64,000 nt of DNA from Hymenobacter norwichensis DSM 15439 (GTDB lineage: Bacteria; Bacteroidota; Bacteroidia; Cytophagales; Hymenobacteraceae). Below the pieces are notes generated by a model. That model was not told the DNA's origin. It worked only from the letters and a program-made list of their open reading frames with translations, and made no database searches. The DNA lies in assembly GCF_000420705.1 (NCBI RefSeq), contig NZ_ATVL01000008.1, positions 186,001 to 250,000 on the forward strand, in the 5' to 3' direction. Positions 53,018 to 62,092 of this stretch are shown piece by piece. The position numbers were made by a program, and so were the translations under genes. The first letter of the stretch is position 1. The number at the start of each line of letters is the position of its first letter.

Positions 53018-53092
53018 TGGTGGTCACGCTAGGAATCGAACCTAGATCAAGAGCTTCGGAAACTCTCATACTATCCGTTGTACGACGTGACC
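53018..53092 (-). tRNA. tRNA-Arg (CCG)
   Basis: On the minus strand, acceptor GGTCACG/CGTGACC pairs perfectly. The anticodon stem AGAGT/GCTCT encloses loop TTCCGAA, giving anticodon CCG (reads CGG). The T-arm is CTAGGTTCGATTCCTAG. Discriminator A and CCA are encoded at 53021-53018. Confidence 0.93.
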
Positions 53093-53239
53093 CGGTTAGG
53101 AGGGGCAAAACTAGCCAGAAATAGCGGTGCAGCCAAACGCAATGCCTGATTTTATCTAAAATCATGTGGCTTCCTACTATAACCTTCCAGACGTTTATTC
53201 AGTTAGCTATTCTTACAACCCGATCAACCTACTTCTATT

Positions 53240-53725
53240 ATGGCAACCACTGAAAAGAAAACTCTCTACACGGCTGATGCTTCAGCTGTTGGCGGCCGTA
53301 GTGGCCACGTCCGCTCCGCCACTGGTATCATCGACTTGGATATGTCGGTACCCGAAGGTTTAGGTGGCAAAAAAGGCGCTACCAATCCTGAGGAGCTATT
53401 TGCAGCTGGTTACGCGTCGTGCTTTCAGCAAGCCCTGCTGGTTATTGCCCAGCGCGCTGGCGACAAGCTTGATGCCGATACCACGGTGGCCTGTTCAGTA
53501 TCGTTGTTTCAGGAAGGCGAAGGCTATGGCTTGAGCGCCGTACTCGACGTGGACCTCAAGAAATTCGACCGTGAAAAAACTGTAGAAATGGTGCGTCAGG
53601 CGCATAAAATCTGCCCATACTCGGTGGGCACCCGCGGCAACATGGAAGTGGAACTGCGCGTGCAGGGCGAGGCTATTCCGGTAGCCGCCGAGGAAAATGC
53701 TGGCGTTGCTGAGAAGGGTAACTAA
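53240..53725 (+). CDS. ohr: Organic hydroperoxide resistance protein (Ohr/OsmC)
   Basis: A 161-residue thiol peroxidase that reduces organic hydroperoxides. The reactive Cys61 in AAGYASCFQQA, the partner Cys125 in HKICPYSVGTRGN, the Arg20 region (SAVGGRSGHVRS) and Glu52 complete the Ohr active site. It has a longer, Glu/Ala-rich tail than usual. ATG start at 53240. A second Ohr at 63529 shares the motif set. It is followed by a perfect palindromic terminator shared with sucC. Confidence 0.93.
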   Translation: MATTEKKTLYTADASAVGGRSGHVRSATGIIDLDMSVPEGLGGKKGATNPEELFAAGYASCFQQALLVIAQRAGDKLDADTTVACSVSLFQEGEGYGLSAVLDVDLKKFDREKTVEMVRQAHKICPYSVGTRGNMEVELRVQGEAIPVAAEENAGVAEKGN

Positions 53726-53736
53726 ACAAACAAAGC

Positions 53737-53784
53737 GCAAATAAAAAGGGCCGCTGGATATATCCAGCGGCCCTTTTTATTTGC
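53737..53784. terminator. 48-bp perfect palindrome, bidirectional terminator
   Basis: Two 24-bp arms with no loop mismatch: GCAAATAAAAAGGGCCGCTG and its complement meet at GGATATATCC. A/T tracts flank the GC core on both sides, so it can stop the plus-strand ohr and the minus-strand sucC. Confidence 0.9.
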
Positions 53785-53795
53785 TTGAAGCAGTA

Positions 53796-54995
53796 TTAGC
53801 TGTTCATGGCTAGCACTTCCTTCACACGCTCAGCAGCATCTTTCAGCAGCACGGCCGAGTACACCTTCAAGCCCGACTCGTCGATGATGCGGGCACCTTC
53901 TTCGGCGTTGGTGCCTTGCAGGCGCACGATGATAGGCACTTTGATGTCGCCGATGTTTTTGTAGGCTTCTACCACACCATTAGCAACCCGGTCGCAACGC
54001 ACGATGCCGCCGAAGATGTTGATGAGGATAGCCTTTACATTCGGGTCTTTCAGGATGATGCGGAAACCAGCTTCTACGGTTTGCGCGTTGGCTCCACCCC
54101 CTACGTCGAGGAAGTTGGCCGGCTCACCGCCGCTCAGCTTGATGATGTCCATGGTAGCCATGGCCAAGCCAGCACCGTTCACCATGCAACCTACGTTGCC
54201 GTCAAGCTTCACATAGTTCAGGTTCGAGGCCGACGCTTCTACTTCCAGAGGATCTTCCTCGTTGGTGTCGCGCAGGGCCGCAAAGTCCGGGTGACGGTAG
54301 AGGGCGTTTTCGTCCAGAGTCACCTTGGCGTCAACGGCCAGGATTTTGTTGTCCGAGGTTTTCAACACGGGGTTGATTTCGAACATAGCCGAATCGGTGT
54401 CGTCGTAGGCTTTGTAAAGAGCCGTTACGAACTTCACCATCTCTTTCTGAGCCGGGCCGGTCAGGCCGAGATTGAAGGCAATTTTAGCGGCTTGGAACGG
54501 ACGCAGACCAACGCGGGGGTCTACATGCTCGCGGTGGATTTTCTCGGGGTGCGCCTCGGCTACCTCCTCGATATCCATACCGCCTTCCGTGGTATAGATA
54601 ATAACATTTTTGCCGGTGCCGCGGTCGAGCAGCACGCTCATGTAGTACTCCTTTGTTTCCGACTCGCCGGGGTAGTATACATCCTGGGCTACCAGCACTT
54701 TATGCACTTTGCGGCCTTCGGCACCCGTTTGCTTGGTCACGAGCTGCATACCAATAATCTGGTCGGAAATTTCTTTCACTTGGTCCAGATTTTTGGCCAG
54801 CTTCACGCCGCCCCCTTTGCCGCGTCCGCCGGCATGAATCTGGGCTTTGATTACGTACCAGCTGGTGCCGGTGTCAGCGTTCAGTTTTTTGGCGGCTTCC
54901 ACGGCCTGGTCGGCGGTGTCGGCCACGATGCCTTCCTGCACGCGTACACCGTAGCGCTTCAGAATGTCTTTGCCCTGATACTCGTGAATGTTCAT
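53796..54995 (-). CDS. sucC: Succinyl-CoA synthetase beta subunit
   Basis: A 399-residue ADP- or GDP-forming succinate–CoA ligase beta chain of the citric acid cycle. The ATP-grasp domain covers residues 1-240 ([40 protein letters not shown]). The C-terminal CoA-binding half includes [20 protein letters not shown] and [20 protein letters not shown]. The length matches the family. No sucD is next to it, so the subunit genes are separated. Start ATG at 54995. Confidence 0.96.
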   Translation of the reverse strand: MNIHEYQGKDILKRYGVRVQEGIVADTADQAVEAAKKLNADTGTSWYVIKAQIHAGGRGKGGGVKLAKNLDQVKEISDQIIGMQLVTKQTGAEGRKVHKVLVAQDVYYPGESETKEYYMSVLLDRGTGKNVIIYTTEGGMDIEEVAEAHPEKIHREHVDPRVGLRPFQAAKIAFNLGLTGPAQKEMVKFVTALYKAYDDTDSAMFEINPVLKTSDNKILAVDAKVTLDENALYRHPDFAALRDTNEEDPLEVEASASNLNYVKLDGNVGCMVNGAGLAMATMDIIKLSGGEPANFLDVGGGANAQTVEAGFRIILKDPNVKAILINIFGGIVRCDRVANGVVEAYKNIGDIKVPIIVRLQGTNAEEGARIIDESGLKVYSAVLLKDAAERVKEVLAMNS

Positions 54996-55050
54996 GGAGG
55001 TCAGTTATGGGAGTGGTTCGATAAGTGCACGAAAGTAGGTAGAAACGGGG

Positions 55051-55212
55051 GGATTGTTGATTGGTGAATAGCTGATTGTTGAATTGTTGATGGCTGAAGG
55101 GTTGATTGCTGCCTGCTCTCATCCATAACCAGCAGTGAGACATCCTCAGCCTTCCAAGCTGCGGAAACACCTTTTATTTCTTATACCAATCAGCAGTTCA
55201 GCAATCAAATCC
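55051..55212. repeat. Imperfect inverted repeat between sucC and GH113
   Basis: The left arm GGATTGTTGATTGGTGAATA (55051 on) resembles the reverse complement of the right arm ending GCAATCAAATCC (to 55212). The middle contains more TTGATTG-type copies. Low-complexity, origin unknown. Confidence 0.45.
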
Positions 55213-56337
55213 TCATTTACCATACCAGTGGGCCATTACCTGCTCAGCGGGTTTGTGCTGGGGCGTAAAGTCCAGATGGCGGCGGGCGGAACCGTCGGCT
55301 TGCAAGCCTGGGTACCACTTCCAGATGAACGTACCGCGAAACCAGGGCCGCCGCCAGAACGTCTCGAACATGGCTTCGTAGCACAGACGCTGGGTTTGTT
55401 CATCGGTTTCGGTAACTACCGCCGTGCGGTCGGGCCAGGCCCAGGGTTGAATGGCGGCGTCGGGGGTGGTTTTGTAGCCGATTTCGGTGAAGAGCACCGG
55501 CTTTTTATAGCGTTTCTGTACCACTTCGATGCGCCGCAAAGGTTGCTTCCAGGCAGCTAGCAGGGTTTCTTTGGTGGGGCGCGTGGTGGTGCTAAGCGGA
55601 AAATACGCCTGGATACCGATGTAATCCAGTGCATCCCAAAAGCGCACTTCCTCGAACTCGCCGCTCCAATTGGCGGCGTACGTAAGAGGACCATGGTACA
55701 CTTGCCGCACCTGCTTGATTAACGTGCGCCACTCCGCCTCGTGGCTGGCGCTGGCGTGTTGCAGTTCCGTACCTATACACAGGGCATCCATGTGGCTGGT
55801 TTCGGCCAATTGGGCGTAGTGCAGCAGAAACACCGAGTAGCTGGCAAACCAAGCTTGCCAATCGGCGACGGTGCTCATATTGATATCGCCGGGCCAGGTG
55901 CCGCTACCGCCCCGCAGCCAGATGTGCGGCTTGAGCATAGTACGAACACCTCGCTGCCGGGCCAGTTGCGAGGTGGCCACCAAGCCCCGGTCACTCTCGC
56001 CCCAGAAGCCCCGATTTCCTGCGCCCGTATGCAGGCGCACTTCCGGCACTGCGGCTCCCGCCTGCCAGCCAAAAGGAGTTTGGGCAATCCACGTTACGCC
56101 AGCGCGTACCAAAGGCTCCATGTTGGTACTAGAAGCGGAATCGGCGGCCACCCAGTTTACGCCCCGCAGGCGGTTATCGGGGGGCAGCGCAGGTGTAATG
56201 GCCTGATAAGCACTGGGTGTGGCAACTGGGAATGGCTGCCATCGGCTCCACTTCCACCAGCCTAATAGCAGTAACACAGGCAACAGCAAAGGCGGCAGCC
56301 AAAGCAGGCGACGGCCGGAAATAAACATAGTAGGCAT
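55213..56337 (-). CDS. GH113-like beta-mannanase
   Basis: A 374-residue protein with an N-terminal membrane anchor (LLWLPPLLLPVLLLLGWWKW). The TIM barrel has LRGVNWVAADSASSTN, GVTWIAQTPFGWQAG, ALCIGTELQHASASHEAEWR with the acid/base Glu of IGTE, DALDYIGIQAYFPL and PVLFTEIGYKTTPDAAIQPW with the nucleophile Glu of FTEIGY. This pattern matches GH113 (beta-1,4-mannanase type). The ATG at 56337 precedes the anchor. It is outside the main island but has a mannose-related theme. The 'GTA TIM-barrel' family would be an alternative label. Confidence 0.8.
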   Translation of the reverse strand: MPTMFISGRRLLWLPPLLLPVLLLLGWWKWSRWQPFPVATPSAYQAITPALPPDNRLRGVNWVAADSASSTNMEPLVRAGVTWIAQTPFGWQAGAAVPEVRLHTGAGNRGFWGESDRGLVATSQLARQRGVRTMLKPHIWLRGGSGTWPGDINMSTVADWQAWFASYSVFLLHYAQLAETSHMDALCIGTELQHASASHEAEWRTLIKQVRQVYHGPLTYAANWSGEFEEVRFWDALDYIGIQAYFPLSTTTRPTKETLLAAWKQPLRRIEVVQKRYKKPVLFTEIGYKTTPDAAIQPWAWPDRTAVVTETDEQTQRLCYEAMFETFWRRPWFRGTFIWKWYPGLQADGSARRHLDFTPQHKPAEQVMAHWYGK

Positions 56338-56471
56338 GGCTCTGCTAAGAAACGAAACCTTTAGGTAGCAGAAAACCAACGCCGCTCGTACGTATACTTG
56401 CTACCTCAGTTCCTGCTAGTGGCTAGCTTCCGCCGCCAGACCCCATCCTGCGTAATCTGCGGGGCAAACCG

Positions 56472-56479
56472 TAGCTTTG
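56472..56479 (+). promoter_or_regulatory. Candidate -7 element TAGCTTTG for lolD
   Basis: Exact TAnnTTTG match, 37 nt upstream of the lolD start. No clear -33 element. Confidence 0.45.
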
Positions 56480-56516
56480 TTACCTATACCGTCGGCTCAT
56501 TTTATCTGGTTCCGTT

Positions 56517-57182
56517 TTGCTGCAAGCCATCAACGTTCGTAAGAAATACAACACGCTGGAAGTCCTCAAGGGCATTGATCTGACGATTGAAAAATCGGAA
56601 ATTGTCTCGATTGTGGGCTCTTCGGGTGCGGGCAAAAGCACGCTGCTGCACATTCTGGGCACCCTCGACAACCCAGATTCCGGGGAAGTCCTCTTCGATG
56701 GAGAATCGGTGAGTACGCTGAAACGCTCGGAGCTGGCGCGATTCCGCAACCGGCACATTGGCTTCATCTTCCAGTTTCATAACCTGCTGCCCGAGTTTAC
56801 AGCCCTCGAAAACGTGTGCTTGCCGGCGTATCTGGCGGGCCGCTCGGAAACCGAAACCCGCGTCCGGGCCCGCGAATTGCTGGGTATGCTGAACTTGGAG
56901 CGCCGCGCTGACCACAAACCCAGCGAAATGAGCGGTGGAGAGCAACAGCGCACAGCAGTGGCCCGTGCCCTCATCAACTCGCCGGAAATCATCTTCGCCG
57001 ACGAGCCTAGCGGCAACCTGGATTCGCAGAACGCACAGGAGCTGCATCAAATCTTTTTCCTGCTGCGCAAAGAACTCGGCCAGACCTTCGTAATTGTGAC
57101 CCATAACGACCAATTGGCCGAAATGGCGGACCGCAAGATTACGATGAAAGACGGGCTGATATGGGAAGGCGGCACCGTTTAG
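56517..57182 (+). CDS. lolD: Lipoprotein-releasing ABC transporter ATPase LolD
   Basis: A 221-residue ABC ATPase. Walker A is GSSGAGKST (34-42), the signature is SGGEQQR (139-145), Walker B is [12 protein letters not shown] (158-169), followed by [15 protein letters not shown]. The sequence fits LolD/MacB-type ATPases that extract lipoproteins or drive related tripartite exporters. The start is TTG at 56517, as no ATG is in frame; the reading begins directly with [20 protein letters not shown]. No membrane partner gene is next to it. A terminator follows. Confidence 0.9.
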   Translation: MLQAINVRKKYNTLEVLKGIDLTIEKSEIVSIVGSSGAGKSTLLHILGTLDNPDSGEVLFDGESVSTLKRSELARFRNRHIGFIFQFHNLLPEFTALENVCLPAYLAGRSETETRVRARELLGMLNLERRADHKPSEMSGGEQQRTAVARALINSPEIIFADEPSGNLDSQNAQELHQIFFLLRKELGQTFVIVTHNDQLAEMADRKITMKDGLIWEGGTV

Positions 57183-57215
57183 GAAACCTACCGTTCAGCT
57201 AAAGCGTATAAGAAG

Positions 57216-57245
57216 GCATCTGAGGCTCGTTCTCGGATGCTTTTT
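57216..57245 (+). terminator. Intrinsic terminator after lolD
   Basis: GCATC/GATGC stem with an inner GAG/CTC pairing, then TTTTT; 34 nt past lolD. Confidence 0.75.
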
Positions 57246-57294
57246 GACTTTACGACCTAGGTCATGCGTCCGTCCGCCCCGGACCATGCTGTGC

Positions 57295-57336
57295 AACCCG
57301 CTCCCTCGTTTTCCGGAAACGAAGGAGCGGGTTTTC
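57295..57336 (+). terminator. Second terminator-like hairpin
   Basis: Arms AACCCGCTCC and GGAGCGGGTT with an inner CGTTT/AAACG stem, then TTTTC. It has no obvious gene of its own; it could back up the lolD terminator or end a small transcript. The rest of the gap to 57575 is AT-rich with no gene. Confidence 0.65.
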
Positions 57337-57575
57337 TTGTGTCCTACGGCCAAGCAATAGCACTGATTTGGCGCCTTATTCAGCCTACAACCAAACGGCA
57401 AATAGCTAAAAAAATTAGTTGACTAAAAAATATTCCAATCATGCTTTTAACCACTTGATATACAGACATAAAATTTGATAAAAAATATATTCATTTTTGC
57501 ACCTTTTCCAATCGTTAGCGGTTTACATATAAGAACACAAACACGGTATTACAGGACATTAAAAGAACAGACGCC

Positions 57576-58385
57576 ATGAGCGAAGCAACCAAGACCATCA
57601 AAGAGCCGGTACGCAAAACCAAAGTGGAGAGCTACGACATCTCGCGCTCCGACGAGACGCTGCACTTGGCTACTGATCTGGCCAAGTTCATCAAGGAAAA
57701 CAAGCTGACCACCACGGTGCAAGGCAAAGAGTTTGTGAACGTGGAAGGCTGGCAGTACGCTGGCTCGCGCCTAGGCATTGTGCCTATCGTCGACCACGTT
57801 ATCAACGTATCAAACGACCAAGAATTAAAGTATCAAGCCAAGGTGACGCTGTTCGATATGCGTTCCGGCCACACGGTGGGTGCTGGCTTTGCCATTTGCT
57901 CCAGCAAAGAGCAGGGCAAGAAGTTCTACCAGGAGTTTGCCATCATGAGCATGGCTCAGACCCGCGCCATTGGCAAGGCATATCGTAATATTTTGGCCTG
58001 GATCATTCGGGCAGCTGGTTATGAGCCTACTCCTGCCGAGGAAATGGAATACGGCGGCAACATGCCGACAGCTACGCAGCCAGCAATGGCCGTAGTGCCT
58101 GCTGTTGCTCCTGTGGCTCCGGCCCCCGCGGCTGAGGTTGTTGCACCTATGAAGGCAGTAGCCACTGAACCAGCCGTTGAGGCTCCGGCCGCAGTAACGT
58201 ACGCTTCAGCTGGTCAGAAAGAGGAAATCATCCGCTTGCTCAATCACCCAGTTATTACGCGCCAAGAAAAGACCAAGATGCTGCTTAACATTAACCGCCT
58301 TGACGATGAGCGGGCTACTTCAGCCATTGCCAAGCTCAAGAAGGCTATCGACGACCGTGAGAACGGGCAGTCGGCGGCGGCATAA
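57576..58385 (+). CDS. Protein of unknown function with phage-type QTRA motif
   Basis: A 269-residue soluble protein without a named family. The core (residues about 25-160) contains VNVEGWQYAGSRLGIVPIVD, GAGFAICSSKEQGKKFYQEF, AIMSMAQTRAIGKAYRNILA and WIIRAAGYEPTPAEEM. From memory this order resembles proteins in phages and actinobacteria that are usually called hypothetical; a DNA-annealing role like Erf/RecT proteins is only a guess. A Pro/Ala/Val-rich linker (about 165-208) joins a C-terminal helical domain (QKEEIIRLLNHPVITRQEKT). The upstream 150 nt are very AT-rich. Single gene with its own terminator. Confidence 0.7.
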   Translation: MSEATKTIKEPVRKTKVESYDISRSDETLHLATDLAKFIKENKLTTTVQGKEFVNVEGWQYAGSRLGIVPIVDHVINVSNDQELKYQAKVTLFDMRSGHTVGAGFAICSSKEQGKKFYQEFAIMSMAQTRAIGKAYRNILAWIIRAAGYEPTPAEEMEYGGNMPTATQPAMAVVPAVAPVAPAPAAEVVAPMKAVATEPAVEAPAAVTYASAGQKEEIIRLLNHPVITRQEKTKMLLNINRLDDERATSAIAKLKKAIDDRENGQSAAA

Positions 58386-58404
58386 CTCGGCGGCTACTTA
58401 TAAG

Positions 58405-58443
58405 AAAAAGCGCCTAGTTCCGATTGGAGCTAGGCGCTTTTTC
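58405..58443. terminator. Intrinsic terminator, probably bidirectional
   Basis: Near-perfect hairpin AAAAAGCGCCTAG..CC / GG..CTAGGCGCTTTTT around GATT, between two convergent genes. Confidence 0.85.
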
Positions 58444-58470
58444 TTTGTGCCATTATTACCTATCTCTCGC

Positions 58471-58965
58471 TCAGCGTACGTACACCGGGCTAGGTATTAG
58501 GTTGTGGCTGAAAACATCTTGGTAGAGGGCTTTTTTTGCGGTTGCCACGGCAAAAACGGGCGCCTTGAACTTGACGGAGCGCAGCCAGCTATAGGCCGAA
58601 GCGACATCGTTGAAAAGCGCTACCACTGGCGTTGTTAAATCAAACAGCGCTACATCGGTGCAGGCCTGCGTATCAATGCTAGAGGAATGCACCCACGCCA
58701 TGTACTCGACGCCAGCAGCCTCGATATTCGGTAGAAACTCAGTAGCTAGCCAGATGCCCACGTCGGAGGTGATGCTGGTGACGTTGGTGTTGTCGTTGAG
58801 GATGCGGGTACAACGCTGAGTGAAAAAACACTCTGTTATGAGCAGGCAGCTTTGCTGTACTAGGTGCAGGGTAAGGTCACCGCACCAATCCAGGTATAAC
58901 CACTGATTCGACCAGTCATATGAAATTGACAAACTTGGAGTTTCAACTAGTAGATCTATACCCAT
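58471..58965 (-). CDS. Small protein of unknown function, paralogue of 52336
   Basis: A 164-residue protein matching the gene at 52336 in order of elements: LSISYDWSNQWLYLDWCGDL, RILNDNTNVTSI, WLATEFLPNIEAAGVEYMAW and a final AYSWLRSVK segment. It then carries about 30 extra residues. The fold looks STAS/SpoIIAA-like; function is unknown. ATG at 58965 or an upstream ATG five codons earlier could start it. Convergent with the unknown gene at 57576. Confidence 0.65.
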   Translation of the reverse strand: MGIDLLVETPSLSISYDWSNQWLYLDWCGDLTLHLVQQSCLLITECFFTQRCTRILNDNTNVTSITSDVGIWLATEFLPNIEAAGVEYMAWVHSSSIDTQACTDVALFDLTTPVVALFNDVASAYSWLRSVKFKAPVFAVATAKKALYQDVFSHNLIPSPVYVR

Positions 58966-59273
58966 AACAACGAAATGCAAATTATACTTTTACAAAGTCA
59001 ACAGAAGCTCACCGGACAGATAGAAGAATGCAATTCCAAGCTTCAAATCTGTACTACATACATTCTAAGCTTATAATTACTGCTGTAAATATAATTATAG
59101 TTATGCTATAGGATGTTTAAAGCAACCCAAGTTTTTTGAATTATTTTCCGTCTTACAACTATGTATCTGATAATGATGAGTTAGAAAATCAATAATATTT
59201 TACCCTGACACAAGCTCCTCCTTACAACTACACACAAGTACCGATAAGTACTATTTTCATTGTCAACTATGGC
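58966..59273. other. AT-rich gap before recQ
   Basis: 308 nt, strongly AT-rich, no gene and no clear promoter element. An ATG at 59269 is closed at once by a stop (ATGGCTTGA). Confidence 0.5.
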
Positions 59274-61280
59274 TTGACGTTGCTCTATATTGACAAGCAT
59301 TTTCCTTTCCGAAGGGCTGGTTGTACCTTCGTATTGCCGCCACACCAGCTTCTTCCTTTGCCAGCACCCACCGACGATATTCTGCACGTACTGCGCCAAA
59401 CCTGGGGGCACTCTGCGTTCCGGCCGTTGCAGGAAGACATCATCCGGGCGGTGCTGGCGGGCCAAGATGTGCTGGCACTCTTGCCGACAGGCGGCGGCAA
59501 GAGTATCTGCTTTCAGGTACCCGCTTTAGCCCGCGACGGCCTATGCTTGGTGGTGTCGCCGCTAATTGCGCTGATGAAGGACCAAGTGGAAAACCTGCGC
59601 AAGCGCGGTATTAAAGCAGAGGCGGTGTACGCGGGCATGAGCCACCAGGAAATCGACCAGACGCTCGACAACTGCGTGTATGGCCCGGTGAAGTTCTTGT
59701 ATGTGAGCCCCGAGCGGTTGCTGACAGATATGTTCCGGGCGCGGGTAGGCAAGATGCGGGTAAATCTGCTGGCCGTAGATGAGGCGCACTGCCTCTCGCA
59801 ATGGGGCCACGATTTTCGGCCACCGTATCTGCGCATTGCCGAGTTGCGGGCGTTGCTACCGGGAGTACCTTGCATGGCCCTCACTGCTACGGCCACTGAG
59901 CGAGTGCGAACCGAAATTGTGGAGCGGCTGCAATTCAGCCCCAATTACCAAGTATTTCAGCAGAGCTTTGCGCGGCCTAACCTGTCGTATTCGGTGCTGG
60001 CTACCGAGGACAAACTGCGCCGGCTGCTGGAAGTGGTGCGCGGGGTAGGCATCGGCAAAACCAGTATTGTGTATGCCCGCACCCGCCGCCAAACCGAGGA
60101 AACAGCTGCCTACCTGCAACAACACGGGCTACGCGCTGCCGCCTATCATGCCGGCTTGCCCACCGACCAGCGCACCCGCACCCAGCAAGATTGGATGCAG
60201 AACAAAACGCATTGCATAGTGGCTACCAACGCTTTCGGGATGGGCATCGACAAGCCCGATGTACGATTGGTAGTGCACCTAGATGCGCCTGATAACTTGG
60301 AGGCCTACTACCAGGAAGCAGGCCGCGCCGGCCGCGACGAAAAATACGCCTTTGCCGTGCTCCTCGACGGCCCCAACGACGCTGACGAACTGCGCCGCCG
60401 CACTCAGCAGGCCCATCCACCACTCGATACAGTACGCCGGGTGTATCAAGCTTTAGCCAATTTTTCTCGCACGGCGGCGGGCGGCGGTGAGTTGGTGGCA
60501 TTTGATTTCGATATCCAACAGTTTGCCGAAACGTACCGCATCAAAGCCCTGGATGCCCACAACAGTCTCCGGATTTTGGCCCGCGAAGGATACGTGCAGC
60601 TGAACGAAGCTGCCAACGACCCGGCACGGGTGTTCATCCCCATAAACCACACCGATCTGTATCGTTTTCAGGTAGCCAATGTCCAGCACGACCAGCTCAT
60701 CAAAAGCCTGCTCCGATTTCACGGGGGCGAGTTGTTTGCTGGGTTTCAGCGGATTTCCGAAAACAGCTTGGCCCAGCACCTGAAGCTGAGTGTGGTGGAA
60801 GTGCGTAAGATGCTGCTGTTTCTGCACCGCTCCAGCATCATCCAATACCAGCCTCGCCACGACTCACCACAGGCGCTGTTCACTACGCCCCGCTACGATG
60901 CCGACAATCTGCCCCTCAACCAAAAGCAGCTCAACGACACCCGGGAGCAAGCGCGCTTGAAAACCGAGTCGGTGATACGGTATGCGGCGGGGGGGCGCTG
61001 CCGGCAGCAGTTGTTGCTGGAGTATTTCGGCGAAACCGACGCCGCCCCCTGTCAGGTGTGCGACTTTTGCCTGGCGAAGAAGAAGGCCAAACAGACAGTT
61101 ACCCCCTCCCCTGCGTTACGAGAGCAGCTATTGACCCTTCTGCGCACCACCCCCCAAACGCCGCGCGAAGTGCTAGGTAATTTCACTCCTGGCCAAGCAG
61201 TTATCGTAACCGAACAGCTGCGCGAGCTAGTGGAACTAGGAGAGCTGCACTACGCCCCCGACGGGCGCTTGGAGGCATAA
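59274..61280 (+). CDS. recQ: ATP-dependent DNA helicase RecQ
   Basis: A 3'-5' helicase of up to 668 residues that unwinds recombination and fork structures. Motif I is PTGGGKS (71-77), motif II is VDEAHCLSQW (DEAH at 169-172), and motifs V and VI are ATNAFGMGIDKPDVRLVVHL and YYQEAGRAGRDEK. The zinc-binding region has CRQQLLLEYFGE..CQVCDFC. A winged-helix part follows (QRISENSLAQHLKLSVVEVR), and the HRDC domain appears to be missing. The start is uncertain: no ATG precedes motif 0, and TTG at 59274, 59334 or 59358 are candidates. Confidence 0.93.
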   Translation: MTLLYIDKHFPFRRAGCTFVLPPHQLLPLPAPTDDILHVLRQTWGHSAFRPLQEDIIRAVLAGQDVLALLPTGGGKSICFQVPALARDGLCLVVSPLIALMKDQVENLRKRGIKAEAVYAGMSHQEIDQTLDNCVYGPVKFLYVSPERLLTDMFRARVGKMRVNLLAVDEAHCLSQWGHDFRPPYLRIAELRALLPGVPCMALTATATERVRTEIVERLQFSPNYQVFQQSFARPNLSYSVLATEDKLRRLLEVVRGVGIGKTSIVYARTRRQTEETAAYLQQHGLRAAAYHAGLPTDQRTRTQQDWMQNKTHCIVATNAFGMGIDKPDVRLVVHLDAPDNLEAYYQEAGRAGRDEKYAFAVLLDGPNDADELRRRTQQAHPPLDTVRRVYQALANFSRTAAGGGELVAFDFDIQQFAETYRIKALDAHNSLRILAREGYVQLNEAANDPARVFIPINHTDLYRFQVANVQHDQLIKSLLRFHGGELFAGFQRISENSLAQHLKLSVVEVRKMLLFLHRSSIIQYQPRHDSPQALFTTPRYDADNLPLNQKQLNDTREQARLKTESVIRYAAGGRCRQQLLLEYFGETDAAPCQVCDFCLAKKKAKQTVTPSPALREQLLTLLRTTPQTPREVLGNFTPGQAVIVTEQLRELVELGELHYAPDGRLEA

Positions 61281-61300
61281 GAGCCAACGTTTGTTGTCAC

Positions 61301-61349
61301 AAAAAACCCGCCCCCGCACTCCTGTAAAGGAATGCGGGGGCGGGTTTTA
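61301..61349. terminator. Intrinsic terminator, bidirectional, between recQ and pfpI-like gene
   Basis: Strong hairpin with 12-bp GC arms (CCCGCCCCCGCA / TGCGGGGGCGGG) and A/T flanks on both sides. Confidence 0.9.
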
Positions 61350-61367
61350 TCTTGTTTACGCTTTTGG

Positions 61368-62048
61368 TTACTTCTTCAACAGCTTCAGTAGCTCCTGAGC
61401 GGCTGGCTCTGAAGATGCCGGGTTTTGGCCTGTAATTAGGTTGCCAGCCGTTACTACGTACGGCTGCCAATCGGGCCCTTTAGAGTAATTACCACCGTTT
61501 TCTTTCAGCATATCTTCCACCAAAAACGGCACAATATCGGTTAGCTGCACAGCGTCTTCCTCGGTATTGGTGAAGCCCGCCACCGCTTTGCCTTTCACCA
61601 GCGAAGAGCCATCGGTAGCTTTTACATGCCGCAAAACACCCGGCGCGTGGCACACGGCCGCTATTGGCTTTCCGGCAGCATAAGCGGCTTCAAGTAGGGC
61701 AATGGAAGTGGCATCCTCAGCCAAGTCCCACAGCGGGCCGTGGCCGCCGGGGTAGAAAATAGCGTCGTAGTCGGCCACCGAAACCATAGATAATTTCACT
61801 GTATTGGCCAAGACCTGTTGAGCGGCGGGGTCTTGCTTGAAACGCTCAGTGGCTTCGGTTTGGGCGCTAGGGTCGTCGCTTTTGGGGTCGAGCGGTGGCT
61901 GCCCGCCCTTCGGGGACGCCAGCGTGAGCGTGGCTCCAGCATCCTGAAACACGTAGTATGGCGCGGCAAATTCTTCCAGCCAAAAGCCGGTTTTCTTGCC
62001 TGTATCACCCAGCTGATCGTGGGAAGTCAAAACCATCAGAATATTCAT
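61368..62048 (-). CDS. DJ-1/PfpI-family protein (Hsp31-like)
   Basis: A 226-residue class I glutamine-amidotransferase-like protein. The nucleophile elbow is AAVCHAPGVL with Cys133 and His134; a Glu at 25-26 (GFWLEEFAAPYYVF) and YPGGHGPLWDLAED complete the DJ-1/Hsp31 active site. Relatives are glyoxalase III or chaperones that repair glyoxal damage. It heads toward the terminator next to recQ. Its neighbours on the same strand are a small monooxygenase, a quinone-reductase-like enzyme and Ohr. Confidence 0.92.
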   Translation of the reverse strand: MNILMVLTSHDQLGDTGKKTGFWLEEFAAPYYVFQDAGATLTLASPKGGQPPLDPKSDDPSAQTEATERFKQDPAAQQVLANTVKLSMVSVADYDAIFYPGGHGPLWDLAEDATSIALLEAAYAAGKPIAAVCHAPGVLRHVKATDGSSLVKGKAVAGFTNTEEDAVQLTDIVPFLVEDMLKENGGNYSKGPDWQPYVVTAGNLITGQNPASSEPAAQELLKLLKK

Positions 62049-62092
62049 GGGAGTTGTTGTAATAGGGTGAAGAAAAGGGAGCGGCCTGCCAC

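Noticed and set aside
53916..55067. 383-codon plus-strand frame opposite sucC
   Set aside because: Antisense shadow of the highly conserved SucC.
57576..58385. Prophage remnant
   Set aside because: No integrase, structural or lysis genes and no attachment repeats around the single phage-like gene.
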